From assembly GCA_030447875.1 (NCBI GenBank), contig JAUJOA010000002.1, forward strand, positions 1 through 64,000: 64,000 bases of DNA, given 5' to 3'. Source of the stretch: Thermoleophilaceae bacterium (GTDB lineage: Bacteria; Actinomycetota; Thermoleophilia; Solirubrobacterales; Thermoleophilaceae). This document shows, piece by piece, positions 33,239-40,614 of the stretch. Positions within the stretch are counted from its first letter, which is position 1. Every line of letters begins with the position of its first letter. The notes beneath the pieces are model-generated. The model was not told the origin of the DNA. It did not search any database and was given only the letters and a program-made list of their open reading frames with translations. Position numbers and translations under genes: made by a program.

Positions 33239-34576
33239 TCACGGCGCGACGGCCTCGCTGATTCGTCGCTCCACATCGAGCTCGCGGTCGAAGTCGGCGC
33301 CGCCCGCGTGCCGGTATTCGACGCCGGTGCCGCCGAGTACCTGACCAAGGGCCTCCACGTAGCGCTCGTCGAGCTGGGAGCCGGCCACCCGTCGGAGCTC
33401 CGTGAGTGCCTCGAACGAGCTCATCTTCGTCCGATAGGTGTCGTCCGATGTGAGCGTGTCGTAGACCTCAGCGACCGCCACGATCTTGGCTATCTCGGGA
33501 ATCTCTTCGCCCGGCAGGCCGGCCGGATAACCGCGTCCGTCGAGCCGCTCGTGGTGCGTGCGGATGATCTCCGCGATCGGGCCGTACACGCCCAGGTCCT
33601 TCAACATCGTGGCGCCGAGCTCCGGATGACGGCGAACGCCCTTCCAGTCCGTCTCGCTCAGCTGGACTCCGGGCTCCATGACGCGGTCGGACAGCGCAAA
33701 CTTGCCGACGTCATGGAGCAGTCCCGCGGTGTGCGCCAGCTCGCACTCGTGCTCGGGGAGCCCGACTGCACGGCCGATGTCGCGCGCGAACATAGCCACC
33801 GCCGCCGAATGGCGCGCGGTTCGGCGGTCGCGCATGTCGAGATTGCGGAGCATCCCGGAGAGCACCCCCCATGAGAGCGAGGCGTACTCGCGCGTGCGCT
33901 CTTCGGCGCGGGCTACGAGGCGAAGCTGATATGTGAGGGCGAGCAGTCCGCTCAGGATCAGCGCTGCTGCACTTAGTCCGGCAGTGGCATAGACAGAGGC
34001 AATCGCCACTGTCACCGCGACGTTGACGGCCCAGACCGGCACGAGCTCTCGAAGGAAGCGGGCGCCCCAAGTCGGTCGCTCGCCGTCGTGCAGTGAGTGA
34101 ACCGCGCCGATTATGAGCACGTTCAGGCCGAGCGCCGCAAAGGCGAGCGCCGCGAACGTGAGGTAGAAGACGGCGCCTTTTGTGGGTCCGCTCGGCGCGA
34201 CGGTTTGCAGGGTCGCTCCGGCTACAAGCGCCGGCGCACCGAGGCCGAATACATTCAATGGCAGAGCGATCGGCCTTAGTCGCTCGATGCCCCATCCAGC
34301 TACTTCTGCGACCACCACGACGGTGAACGCAGGGGCAGGGCCTAGGAACGCACCCGCGATCAGTGCGGCGATTAAGGATCCCGACAGCTCAACTGACCGG
34401 TTCCAGCGGGCGGACAGTAGGTTGGTGGCAAGTGCGAAGACCGCCAGGAGGGCGGTCAGTGGATCAAGCACCGCTCCCGGATCGCTGAAACCGAATGCAA
34501 TCAGGCAGGCAAGACAGCCACTGATGGCGACGACGAAAGCCGTCAGGCGCAAGCGAGGGGAACTTACAGGCGCCAC
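33239..34576 (-). CDS. Membrane HD-GYP domain phosphohydrolase
   Basis: The N-terminal ~230 residues form about eight TM helices (MASE-like sensor). They are followed by an HD-GYP domain with TARHSAAVAMFARDIG, the metal-binding LLHDVGKFALSD and the diagnostic RLDGRGYPAGLPG. HD-GYP enzymes hydrolyse cyclic di-GMP to GMP or related dinucleotides. At 445 aa with no REC or GAF part, the signal is probably sensed in the membrane. The GTG start sits six bases after TACGGT, so the mRNA is probably leaderless. Confidence 0.92.
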   Translation of the reverse strand: MAPVSSPRLRLTAFVVAISGCLACLIAFGFSDPGAVLDPLTALLAVFALATNLLSARWNRSVELSGSLIAALIAGAFLGPAPAFTVVVVAEVAGWGIERLRPIALPLNVFGLGAPALVAGATLQTVAPSGPTKGAVFYLTFAALAFAALGLNVLIIGAVHSLHDGERPTWGARFLRELVPVWAVNVAVTVAIASVYATAGLSAAALILSGLLALTYQLRLVARAEERTREYASLSWGVLSGMLRNLDMRDRRTARHSAAVAMFARDIGRAVGLPEHECELAHTAGLLHDVGKFALSDRVMEPGVQLSETDWKGVRRHPELGATMLKDLGVYGPIAEIIRTHHERLDGRGYPAGLPGEEIPEIAKIVAVAEVYDTLTSDDTYRTKMSSFEALTELRRVAGSQLDERYVEALGQVLGGTGVEYRHAGGADFDRELDVERRISEAVAP

Positions 34577-34582
34577 GGAGTG

Positions 34583-34588
34583 ACCGTA
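34583..34588 (-). promoter_or_regulatory. -10 hexamer TACGGT, leaderless promoter of the HD-GYP gene
   Basis: On the minus strand TACGGT is followed by six bases and the GTG at 34576. Confidence 0.45.
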
Positions 34589-34657
34589 ACGCCTGTCCTG
34601 AACCTCAAGAGATGTGTTTAGCGGCTACGAACGCCCATACCTGTGCACCCCCTCCCA

Positions 34658-34684
34658 GAGGTTTAGCTAGCAATAGGGAGGTTT
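34658..34684 (+). repeat. Direct repeat GAGGTTT, spacing 20
   Basis: GAGGTTT occurs at 34658-34664 and 34678-34684 in the space between the divergent HD-GYP and MerR genes. Two copies on one helical face could bind a BldC-like or response-regulator protein. Confidence 0.3.
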
Positions 34685-34710
34685 GGACCGTAACAGGAAT
34701 CTCGGCAAAT

Positions 34711-34739
34711 TGCACGGGATTCGTCGCCCTACCCGTGCA
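34711..34739. promoter_or_regulatory. Inverted repeat, operator candidate for the MerR-like gene
   Basis: TGCACGGG-N13-CCCGTGCA is a perfect 8+8 inverted repeat whose half-sites are two helical turns apart. It ends 56 bp before the MerR-like ATG and is suited to autoregulation by a dimer or tetramer. Confidence 0.45.
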
Positions 34740-34795
34740 GAACGATTGCGTCCCTTCAAGTCGCGCCCGCGCCATGGGACCTTTTCCTTGGCGCC

Positions 34796-35701
34796 ATGCG
34801 AACTCTGAAGACGAGCGAGGCCGCTGCGTTCCTCAACGTGTCCGCAAACACTCTGAGGTCCTGGGAGCGGCGATTCGGCTACCCACGACCCATGCGGTCG
34901 CCCGGGCAGCACCGCCTGTACACCTACGGGGACATCACCGCGCTGCGGGACGCGCTGCTGGCGGGGCTCTCGATCTCCTCCGCCATCGGTGTGGCTCAGG
35001 AGGGACTGCGGTCGGGAATGAACGCGCTCCTCGGCGCCCTCGCCGCCTTCGACGCGCCGGCCGCCGACGAGGTCATGGAGTCGACGCTGGCGCTCCGCTC
35101 GGTCGAGCGCTCCGTCGAGGACGTCCTGCTACCGGCGATGGACCAGATCAGCGAGCGCCACGGCGCCGACAGCGCTCCGGCCGCCTTCGCCGCCCGTTGG
35201 GCGGGCGACTGGTTGCGCCGCGCGCTGCGCCTCGCCTACGCCCCGGAGCAGAAGGCATCAATCGTGATCGGCGACGCGTCGCGCGACGAGTTCGACCCCG
35301 ACGCCGTCTACATCCGTGCGCTCGAGCTCGTGTGCGAGCGCTCGGGCCCGGGCCCGCTGTGTCTGCCGGTGCGGGGTATCGGCTCCATGACCCAGGCGAT
35401 CTCCGCCACGAGCCCGAGCGCGATCGTCATCGCCGGTCGCCACGCGAGCGACGACCAGGTGGCTCGCTGGGCCTACACGGTGCGCTCGGCCGCCGGGCCG
35501 TTGCCCGTGGCGCTCTTCCGGCGACGCCCCGACTCGGAGCGCCTCCACCCGACGGGCGCTCGCGTGCTCTCGCAGTCGCCGCTCGCCGCTCAGCAGCAGC
35601 TGATCGAGACGATCGCGGCGGAGCGCCCTTCCGGTCAGGCGGCGCGCGCGCGTGCTGCACCACGGCGCCGCCTGGCGCCCGTGAGGCGTGCGGCCGTATG
35701 A
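34796..35701 (+). CDS. MerR-family regulator with cobalamin-domain-like cap lacking the B12-ligating His
   Basis: The N-terminal MerR winged helix is clear (KTSEAAAFLNVSANTLRSWE, then RRFGYPRPMRSPGQHRLYTY). A helical cap follows (residues ~75-155) and then a Rossmann-like domain (~160-270: SIVIGDASRDEFDPDAVYI, SPSAIVIAGRH), the layout of CarH/LitR photoreceptors. In B12-binding members the first loop carries E/D-x-H-x-x-G; here it reads GDASRDEFDPD with no His, so cobalamin ligation is doubtful. The C-terminus is Ala/Arg-rich. The gene overlaps the following zinc-ribbon protein gene region. Confidence 0.85.
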   Translation: MRTLKTSEAAAFLNVSANTLRSWERRFGYPRPMRSPGQHRLYTYGDITALRDALLAGLSISSAIGVAQEGLRSGMNALLGALAAFDAPAADEVMESTLALRSVERSVEDVLLPAMDQISERHGADSAPAAFAARWAGDWLRRALRLAYAPEQKASIVIGDASRDEFDPDAVYIRALELVCERSGPGPLCLPVRGIGSMTQAISATSPSAIVIAGRHASDDQVARWAYTVRSAAGPLPVALFRRRPDSERLHPTGARVLSQSPLAAQQQLIETIAAERPSGQAARARAAPRRRLAPVRRAAV

Positions 35702-35723
35702 GCCGGCGAACAGGGAGCCGGTA

Positions 35724-36221
35724 GTGGGCGCTGCACCACGTGCGCTGAGGCTGATCCAGCCGAGCGAGCCGGCGCTCCTCAAGCAGTTCTGCGGCCACTG
35801 CGCGCGCTCGCCGGAGATAGAGCCGGGGCGTGAGCCGGCCTCACGCGTGTGCGCCCACTGCGGCCTCGGACTGATGCTCGAGGCCAGTACCGACGTCGCC
35901 CCGACGCCCGAGGACCCGTTCATCGTGATCGACCAGGCGATGTCGCTCAGCGCGGTCTCCAGGAAGGCCGAGAAGTTCCTTGGTGTGCGTGAGCCGGCGG
36001 CCGTCGGTCGGCATCTCAAGGAGTTCCTGGTCCCGGCCGACACGGACATCCCGGCCGCGCAAAGCTTCTTCGCCCTGGTGATGCTCGCGGCGGCCGGCGG
36101 CTCGGAGCCCCGAACCGTGGCCGTGCGGCCGGCCGACCTCTTCGGCGTGCGCTACTGGGCGCGTGTCGCGACGTGCGGCCCCTCGAACGCCGCGCTGCTG
36201 CTACTCGTCACGATGGATTAG
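35724..36221 (+). CDS. Zinc-ribbon protein with PAS-like domain
   Basis: Two CxxC knuckles (FCGHCARS and VCAHCGLG) in the first ~50 residues form a probable zinc ribbon. A PAS-like segment follows (FIVIDQAMSLSAVSRKAEKF, then LGVREPAAVGRHLKEFL), and the C-terminus continues to LLLLVTMD. The track start GTG 35688 overlaps the MerR-like gene. GTG 35724 is chosen because AGGGAG lies six bases before it. The close pairing with the MerR-type regulator suggests a partner or sensor role; no named family was recognised. Confidence 0.72.
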   Translation: MGAAPRALRLIQPSEPALLKQFCGHCARSPEIEPGREPASRVCAHCGLGLMLEASTDVAPTPEDPFIVIDQAMSLSAVSRKAEKFLGVREPAAVGRHLKEFLVPADTDIPAAQSFFALVMLAAAGGSEPRTVAVRPADLFGVRYWARVATCGPSNAALLLLVTMD

Positions 36222-36299
36222 CCGCTCCGGCGTAACCCGGCGTCGCCTGTCCGGCGCCGCGTCGGTCTGCCTGAGGCGTGCGGTTTACTTCGTCCCGAG

Positions 36300-38093
36300 A
36301 TGGGAGGCATGCTGGACCTTCTGCGGCGCGACCCGCGCTCGCGGATCTTCTTCGTCGCGCATGTTCAGTCGTCGATCGGCACCGGCGCCGCTTACGTAGG
36401 CCTGCTCCTCATCGCGTACGAGCGGCTACGGTCACCGTGGGCGATAACGCTCGTCCTGCTGGCGGACTTCCTGCCGGCTATGCTGCTCGGACCGCTGTTC
36501 GGGGCGGCGGCCGATCGTTGGTCGCGCCGGTGGTGCGCAGTGGCCTCCGACCTGGCGCGCGGAGGCGCCTTCATAGCCATCGCGCTCGTAGGAAGCTTCG
36601 AGCTCACGGTGCTCTTCGCGCTCATCGCCGGGGCCGGGAGTGGGCTCTTCACCCCAGCGGTGCTGGCTGGACTGCCGAGCTTGGTCTCCCAGCCGCGCCT
36701 GCCGGCCGCTACCTCGCTGTACGGCGCTATCGCCGACCTCGGGCATACGGTCGGCCCCGCGTTGGCGGCCGGAGTGCTCGTCCTCACGACCCCCGAGGCC
36801 TTGATGATCGCCAACGGAGCGACGTTCGCGATCTCGGCGCTGCTGCTCGCCCGGCTGCGTTTCGGGGAGCGACCGGCCGAGTCAGCTGGGGAGCGGCGAT
36901 TGCGGCCATCGCTCCTGGCCGAGGCGCGCTCCGGACTGCGAGCGACCGCCGAGATGCATGGGGTGAGGACGCTGATCCTGGCGTCGAGCGCGGTGATCCT
37001 CTTCGCCGGCATGTTCAACGTCGGTGAGCTCCTGCTCGCCCAGGGCGAGCTGGGTGCGGGCGAGTCGGCCTTCTCCGCGCTCGTCGCCGTCTTCGGTGTG
37101 GGGGTGATCGCCGGCTCCTTGGCCGGGTCCAGGGCGGATACGCCGGCGAAGCAGAAGCGCAACTATCTGCTGGGGCTGCTCGGCGTGGCGATCGGACTCG
37201 TCGCGTCGGGGCTCGCGCCTTCCTACGGGGTCGCCATCGCGACGTTCGGGCTGACTGGCATCGGCAACGGCCTCGTGCTGGTCCACGAGCGACTGCTGAT
37301 GCAGCGCACCGTGCCCGACGGGCTCATGGGACGCGTCTTCGGCGTCCGCGATGGTCTCGGGGCGTGGGGGTTCGGTCTCGCGTTCGCGGGGGCGGGAGCG
37401 ATCCTGGCCTTGATCGGGACGCGTCCCCTGTTCTTGGTTGCCGGGGCGGGTGCCCTCGTGGTTTGGGCAGTGTCGGCGCTGGCGCTCCGGGGAGCTTGGA
37501 ATCAGCGCGTTCCGGCAGGTGCGCCGGCGCCGGTCCCCGGCGAGCCACTCGCGTCACCCTTCCCGGGCGGGCTCGCTTCGGAGACTGCAGCCGCGGTCTC
37601 TCTGGGCCGCGGGGCGTTGATCGAGCCGCGATCTCCCGCGAAGCCCGCGCCCGATAGGTTCATCCGGATGACCGACGACGCCCCCCAGCCCACGCCCGCC
37701 CCCCGCTCGCAAGACGGATGGCGACGACTGATCCCGTGGGGGCTGGCGGTCCTGGCGCTCGGCCTTGCCGCCGGGGCGGGCGGCTATGCGCTCGGCCGGA
37801 CCAGCGGCCAGGACCTAGAGGCGGCGAAGCTCGCCGGCGCTCGTGCGGGGGAGGAGACCGGAACCTCGGTCGGTACCGAGCAGGGGTTCAAGGTCGGCGT
37901 GCAAGAGGGTCGTAGGGACGGTTATCGACGAGCCATCCGGCGCGCCGAGTCGCAGGCGGCTGACGACGCCACCCCGGCACCACCGGTCGCACCTGATCTC
38001 TCAGCCCCGGAAGGCCCGCCGACGGCCGACCAACCGGCGCCACAGCCGGAGGCACTCGAGCCCGCCGCGCCCTCGAGCGGCGACGAGGGCTAG
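36300..38093 (+). CDS. MFS transporter, in-frame fused to a single-TM extension
   Basis: Residues 1-~400 are a 12-helix major facilitator (IFFVAHVQSSIGTGAAYVGL, LGPLFGAAADRWSRRW, GNGLVLVHERLLMQRTVPDG) resembling enterobactin/macrolide-type exporters. After ALALRGAW a ~60-residue Pro/Ala linker leads to MTDDAPQPTPAP, one further TM (WGLAVLALGLAAGAGGYALG) and a charged Gly-repeat region (GTEQGFKVGVQEGRRDG). The linker contains a typical leaderless -10 (TAGGTT) before that internal ATG, and the extension looks like the separate protein encoded next. Possibly two genes without an intervening stop. The substrate is unknown. Confidence 0.82.
   Translation: MGGMLDLLRRDPRSRIFFVAHVQSSIGTGAAYVGLLLIAYERLRSPWAITLVLLADFLPAMLLGPLFGAAADRWSRRWCAVASDLARGGAFIAIALVGSFELTVLFALIAGAGSGLFTPAVLAGLPSLVSQPRLPAATSLYGAIADLGHTVGPALAAGVLVLTTPEALMIANGATFAISALLLARLRFGERPAESAGERRLRPSLLAEARSGLRATAEMHGVRTLILASSAVILFAGMFNVGELLLAQGELGAGESAFSALVAVFGVGVIAGSLAGSRADTPAKQKRNYLLGLLGVAIGLVASGLAPSYGVAIATFGLTGIGNGLVLVHERLLMQRTVPDGLMGRVFGVRDGLGAWGFGLAFAGAGAILALIGTRPLFLVAGAGALVVWAVSALALRGAWNQRVPAGAPAPVPGEPLASPFPGGLASETAAAVSLGRGALIEPRSPAKPAPDRFIRMTDDAPQPTPAPRSQDGWRRLIPWGLAVLALGLAAGAGGYALGRTSGQDLEAAKLAGARAGEETGTSVGTEQGFKVGVQEGRRDGYRRAIRRAESQAADDATPAPPVAPDLSAPEGPPTADQPAPQPEALEPAAPSSGDEG
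37655..37660 (+). promoter_or_regulatory. -10 hexamer TAGGTT inside the MFS reading frame
   Basis: TAGGTT is followed by seven bases and ATG 37668. This suggests an independent leaderless transcript for the C-terminal part of the long ORF. Confidence 0.4.
37668..38093 (+). CDS. Possible separate small membrane protein inside the long MFS ORF
   Basis: Starting at the internal ATG, 141 residues form a self-contained protein: a Pro-rich cytoplasmic start, one TM helix ending GGYALGRTSGQ, a charged segment with Gly every four residues (TGTSVGTEQGFKVGVQEG) and a Pro/Ala tail. The next gene has the same plan (one TM ending GGYAIGSSS, then RGYERGLAKGRRE), so the two look like paralogues. It is listed as an alternative to the fusion, because a leaderless promoter motif precedes this ATG. 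Confidence 0.4.
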   Translation: MTDDAPQPTPAPRSQDGWRRLIPWGLAVLALGLAAGAGGYALGRTSGQDLEAAKLAGARAGEETGTSVGTEQGFKVGVQEGRRDGYRRAIRRAESQAADDATPAPPVAPDLSAPEGPPTADQPAPQPEALEPAAPSSGDEG

Positions 38094-38132
38094 CCGTGTC
38101 GGCGGGGTTATGAGGCGATCGAGGGGGAGCAA

Positions 38133-38579
38133 GTGAACCGGCTTGAGCGCTTCATCGCCGTGGGGATCCTCGTGGTGAGCGCGATGGCCTTCGGCGGCTA
38201 CGCGATCGGCAGCTCGAGCGTGCCGAGTGAAGAGGAGGCCAATCGGGTTCGCGATCGGGCGCGGGCGGAGGCCGAGCAGGCGGCGGTCGAGCGCGTGTAC
38301 GAGGCAAGTCGTGAACGCGGCTACGAGCGAGGGCTCGCCAAGGGCCGCCGGGAGGCCGAGCGGACCGGGGTGGAGGGCCCGCCGGCGGAAGCCGAAGTGG
38401 GCTGCGGCGAGGGCGAGATCTTCGACGAGGTCCGGGGCTGCGTTCCCGCCGCCCGCGACGACCAGGAGAAGGCGGCGCCCGACGCATCGGATTCCGGAGC
38501 TGGTGAATGTCCCTCCGGCGAGGTGCCCTTGGCCGCCGGGGGGTGCGGCCCCCCGGCGCCGACGGAGCAAGGCGAATAG
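38133..38579 (+). CDS. Small single-TM protein with charged Gly-repeat and Cys-containing tail
   Basis: This 148-aa protein has an N-terminal TM (FIAVGILVVSAMAFGGYAIG), then a charged helical region with repeated Gly (YEASRERGYERGLAKGRREA), then a Cys-containing low-complexity tail (EVGCGEGEIFDEVRGCVP, then ECPSGEVPLAAGGCG) with four Cys that could form disulfides outside the cell. The GTG start has a strong upstream GAGGGGGAG. It resembles the C-terminal extension of the preceding MFS ORF. Function unknown. Confidence 0.7.
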   Translation: MNRLERFIAVGILVVSAMAFGGYAIGSSSVPSEEEANRVRDRARAEAEQAAVERVYEASRERGYERGLAKGRREAERTGVEGPPAEAEVGCGEGEIFDEVRGCVPAARDDQEKAAPDASDSGAGECPSGEVPLAAGGCGPPAPTEQGE

Positions 38580-38602
38580 CATCTGCTCCTCCCTCTTCCG
38601 GC

Positions 38603-38623
38603 GCGTGTGGAGCATTCCCACGC
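38603..38623. terminator. Weak hairpin between convergent genes
   Basis: GCGTGTGG-AGCATT-CCCACGC forms an imperfect stem in the 69-bp gap between the convergent 38133 and 38649 genes. Confidence 0.25.
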
Positions 38624-38648
38624 CCCCTTCGCTCGAACGCCGCGTTTG

Positions 38649-39038
38649 CTAGTCGCGGATCCCGACCGAACGCAGTGCCGCGCGGCGATCGAAGTAGATC
38701 CGGCACCGCAGCGCCCGGTCGTTCTGGAGCGTCCAGACGTGAGCGAACCCGAAGTCCTGTCCCAAGCTCTCACCGCTTGGTCGGGGACGCTCATGGAGGA
38801 GGGCGACGACCTTGTCGTTGCATTGCCTCAGTTCCTGGATCTCCACTCGGAAGTGGTCCCAGAACAACCGGAAGTACTCCCACGCCGCTCTTGTGCCCAC
38901 ATAGATTCGAGCTTGGGGAAACTCAGGAGCGTCGTGCAGCTCGAAGTTGGGATCGAGCCGCCGGAACACCGCCGCCGGATCGCCGAGGTTCCAAGCGCCG
39001 TAGAGCTCCCTGATGACCTTCTTGTGTCGCTCGGACAC
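38649..39038 (-). CDS. Nuclear transport factor 2-like (SnoaL-type) protein
   Basis: A single NTF2-like alpha+beta cone fold of 129 aa: MSERHKKVIRELYGAWNLGD, DPNFELHDAPEFPQA and the late strands VVALLHERPRPSGESLGQDF and FAHVWTLQNDRALRCRIYFD. The family includes ketosteroid-isomerase-like enzymes and ligand-binding proteins; no catalytic pair can be assigned. The GTG start is preceded by AGGTGAG at a good distance. It is monocistronic. Confidence 0.85.
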   Translation of the reverse strand: MSERHKKVIRELYGAWNLGDPAAVFRRLDPNFELHDAPEFPQARIYVGTRAAWEYFRLFWDHFRVEIQELRQCNDKVVALLHERPRPSGESLGQDFGFAHVWTLQNDRALRCRIYFDRRAALRSVGIRD

Positions 39039-39256
39039 TTCTGCTCACCTGCCTTAGCCGCCTGAGCATGAACCTGACGGGCCCACGTCTCGCTTGCTTC
39101 TACGTTGAGTCTCCCCGCGCACGAACCGCCGGTAAACGCGACGGGGTGCCGTCAGAGGACGACGTAGTGCGCTACGGAGACGCGGACCAGGCCAGGAGTG
39201 GTGCCTAGCTCGAGGCGGAAACGGGTACTTCGCTGACGAGCGAGGGAGGTGACAGC

Positions 39257-39400
39257 GTGGAGAGCGACGAGAAGGAACAGGGCACCCCTCAGCAGGAGAT
39301 GCAGGGCGGCGACGTGCTGAAGCCCGAGAGCGAGGAGGAGCCCGAAGAGGCGGGCGGCGCCGATACGGCCGGCGACGCCGCGAAGGAGAAGCAGGGCTAG
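39257..39400 (+). CDS. Small acidic disordered protein, 47 aa (missed by the ORF track)
   Basis: The frame GTG 39257 to TAG 39398 encodes VESDEKEQGTPQQEMQGGDV and continues with PESEEEPEEAGGAD to KEKQG. It is strongly acidic, lacks aromatic residues and has no predicted fold. An excellent ribosome-binding site GGGAGGT lies six bases upstream, and a perfect 10-pair hairpin follows the stop, so it looks like a real expressed gene. No family is recognised; stress-related hydrophilic peptides have similar composition. Confidence 0.6.
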   Translation: MESDEKEQGTPQQEMQGGDVLKPESEEEPEEAGGADTAGDAAKEKQG

Positions 39401-39443
39401 CGGGGACGGCCAGCGCAAGCCCGGTAGAGGCGAACGGCTCGTA

Positions 39444-39467
39444 GAGACCCCGCTGCGGCGGGGTCTC
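39444..39467 (+). terminator. Strong intrinsic-type hairpin after the 47-aa gene
   Basis: GAGACCCCGC-TGCG-GCGGGGTCTC is a perfect 10-pair stem with a 4-base loop, 44 bp after the stop. The U-tract is missing, as is common in GC-rich actinobacteria. Confidence 0.65.
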
Positions 39468-39695
39468 GTCGTCCGTGGCGATGTGATCGGTAGCTCTTCG
39501 ACAGCTACTGTGCACCCGCCAGCAGATCCTCGGCGCCGACTACTACATATCCGAGAGGATCAAGGAGCACGGCGAACTTGTGGCATTCCCGTTTCGAAAG
39601 CGCGCCTTCAGTGTCGACGGTCGGACACCTGGGAGGGCCGAGAAGGGCCACGACAGCCGATGCCTAATCTGTTGCTCAGAGGATGAGGTTTGGCT
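39468..39695. other. Gene-poor gap before the sulfotransferase
   Basis: There is no convincing gene here. A start-less open frame (39487-39711) with protein-like composition, including ADYYISERIKEHGELVAF, ends at the leader ORF. It may be the remnant of a lost gene. GTAGCT-N7-AGCTAC forms a small hairpin near 39490. Confidence 0.4.
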
Positions 39696-39701
39696 TAGGG
39701 T
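39696..39701 (+). promoter_or_regulatory. -10 hexamer TAGGGT before a 15-codon leader ORF
   Basis: TAGGGT is followed by six bases and ATG 39708, the same spacing as other leaderless starts. Confidence 0.45.
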
Positions 39702-39707
39702 GGCGCG

Positions 39708-39755
39708 ATGAAAGCCGCCACTGGACTCAGAAGGCAACGGTTCGCCGGACGGTGA
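39708..39755 (+). CDS. Possible 15-residue leader peptide
   Basis: ATG 39708 to TGA 39753-39755 encodes MKAATGLRRQRFAGR. Its stop overlaps GTG 39752 and ATG 39755 of the sulfotransferase (GTGATG), so reading the leader would deliver ribosomes to that start. It has a leaderless -10 but no similarity to known attenuators. Confidence 0.35.
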   Translation: MKAATGLRRQRFAGR

Positions 39756-40588
39756 TGGTGGAGCGCCTGCCCCGACGGTGGTGGATCTCAGATCTCCGCG
39801 GCTGCTTCCCGCCCCGACGCTTTGCAGCCGTGGAGTCCTACTGCATGTTTCTCGGCTACCCGCGAAGCGGTCACTCGCTGCTGGGCGCGCTGCTCGACGC
39901 GCATCGCCACGCCGTCATCGCGCACGAGCTTCACGCTTTGCGGCACGTACACGCCGGCGCTGGCCGCAAACGCCTCTTCTCGCGCTTGTGCGCCCAGTCA
40001 CGCGCGTTCGCCGATCAAGGGAACGAATGGACTGGTTACTCCTACTCCGTTCCGGGCCAGTGGCAGGGACGCGTCGACCGGCTTGTGGTCATCGGCGACA
40101 AGAAGGGCGGGGGGTCGGCCAAGTGGTTGCGCAAGCATCCGGACAGTCTCGAGCGGCTCGAACGGCTCGTGCGCGTGCCCGTAAAGCTGATTCACATGGT
40201 CCGCAATCCCTACGACAACATCACCACGATCGCTGCGCGCAATGAGCTGCCCCTCGACGAGGCGGCGCGCCGCTACTTCAGGTTGTGCAAGACGATCCAG
40301 CCAATCGTCGAAGCGCGCGGGCGCGGCGTCACGCTGATCAGGCACGAGGACCTGATAGAGGATCCCCGGACGCACCTGTCGGCCGTATGCGCCTTCCTGG
40401 GCCTCGACGCCCCCTCCGATTACCTCGCTGCCTGCAGCGCCGTAGTCTTCCCCTCGCCTCAGAGCACCCGGTTACGAGCCGCGTGGACCTCGGAGCTCAT
40501 CGCCGACGTTTCAGCGGAAATGGCGCGATATCCGTTTCTGCAGGGTTACTCCTATGAGACCCGACCGACCCCGCGGTTGGCCCACTGA
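39755..40588 (+). CDS. Sulfotransferase-family protein
   Basis: This PAPS-dependent sulfotransferase-like P-loop protein has the 5'-phosphosulfate loop MFLGYPRSGHSLLGALLDAH (~residue 31), the 3'-phosphate-binding region RNPYDNITTIAARN (~150) and LIRHEDLIEDPRTHLSAVCA. The C-terminus ends with MARYPFLQGYSYETR. The acceptor (a carbohydrate, lipid or small molecule) is not evident. ATG 39755 gives 277 aa; the track start 39683 adds 24 residues and lies before the likely promoter. Base composition is a little less GC-rich than the flanks, so it may be acquired. Confidence 0.8.
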   Translation: MVERLPRRWWISDLRGCFPPRRFAAVESYCMFLGYPRSGHSLLGALLDAHRHAVIAHELHALRHVHAGAGRKRLFSRLCAQSRAFADQGNEWTGYSYSVPGQWQGRVDRLVVIGDKKGGGSAKWLRKHPDSLERLERLVRVPVKLIHMVRNPYDNITTIAARNELPLDEAARRYFRLCKTIQPIVEARGRGVTLIRHEDLIEDPRTHLSAVCAFLGLDAPSDYLAACSAVVFPSPQSTRLRAAWTSELIADVSAEMARYPFLQGYSYETRPTPRLAH

Positions 40589-40602
40589 GAGAACCTCGCC
40601 AG

Positions 40603-40608
40603 TAGATT
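40603..40608 (+). promoter_or_regulatory. -10 hexamer TAGATT with no protein gene behind it
   Basis: TAGATT sits in the context ACCTCGCCAGTAG, the same 13-mer that precedes aroC (55171-55183). Only hairpins follow, so it may drive a short RNA. Confidence 0.35.
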
Positions 40609-40614
40609 CATCCG

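Noticed and set aside
39483-39737. 67-aa plus and 64-aa minus ORFs in the gap before the sulfotransferase
   Set aside because: They have no ribosome-binding site or recognisable sequence, and they overlap each other and the promoter motif; a different, start-less frame in the same gap looks more protein-like.
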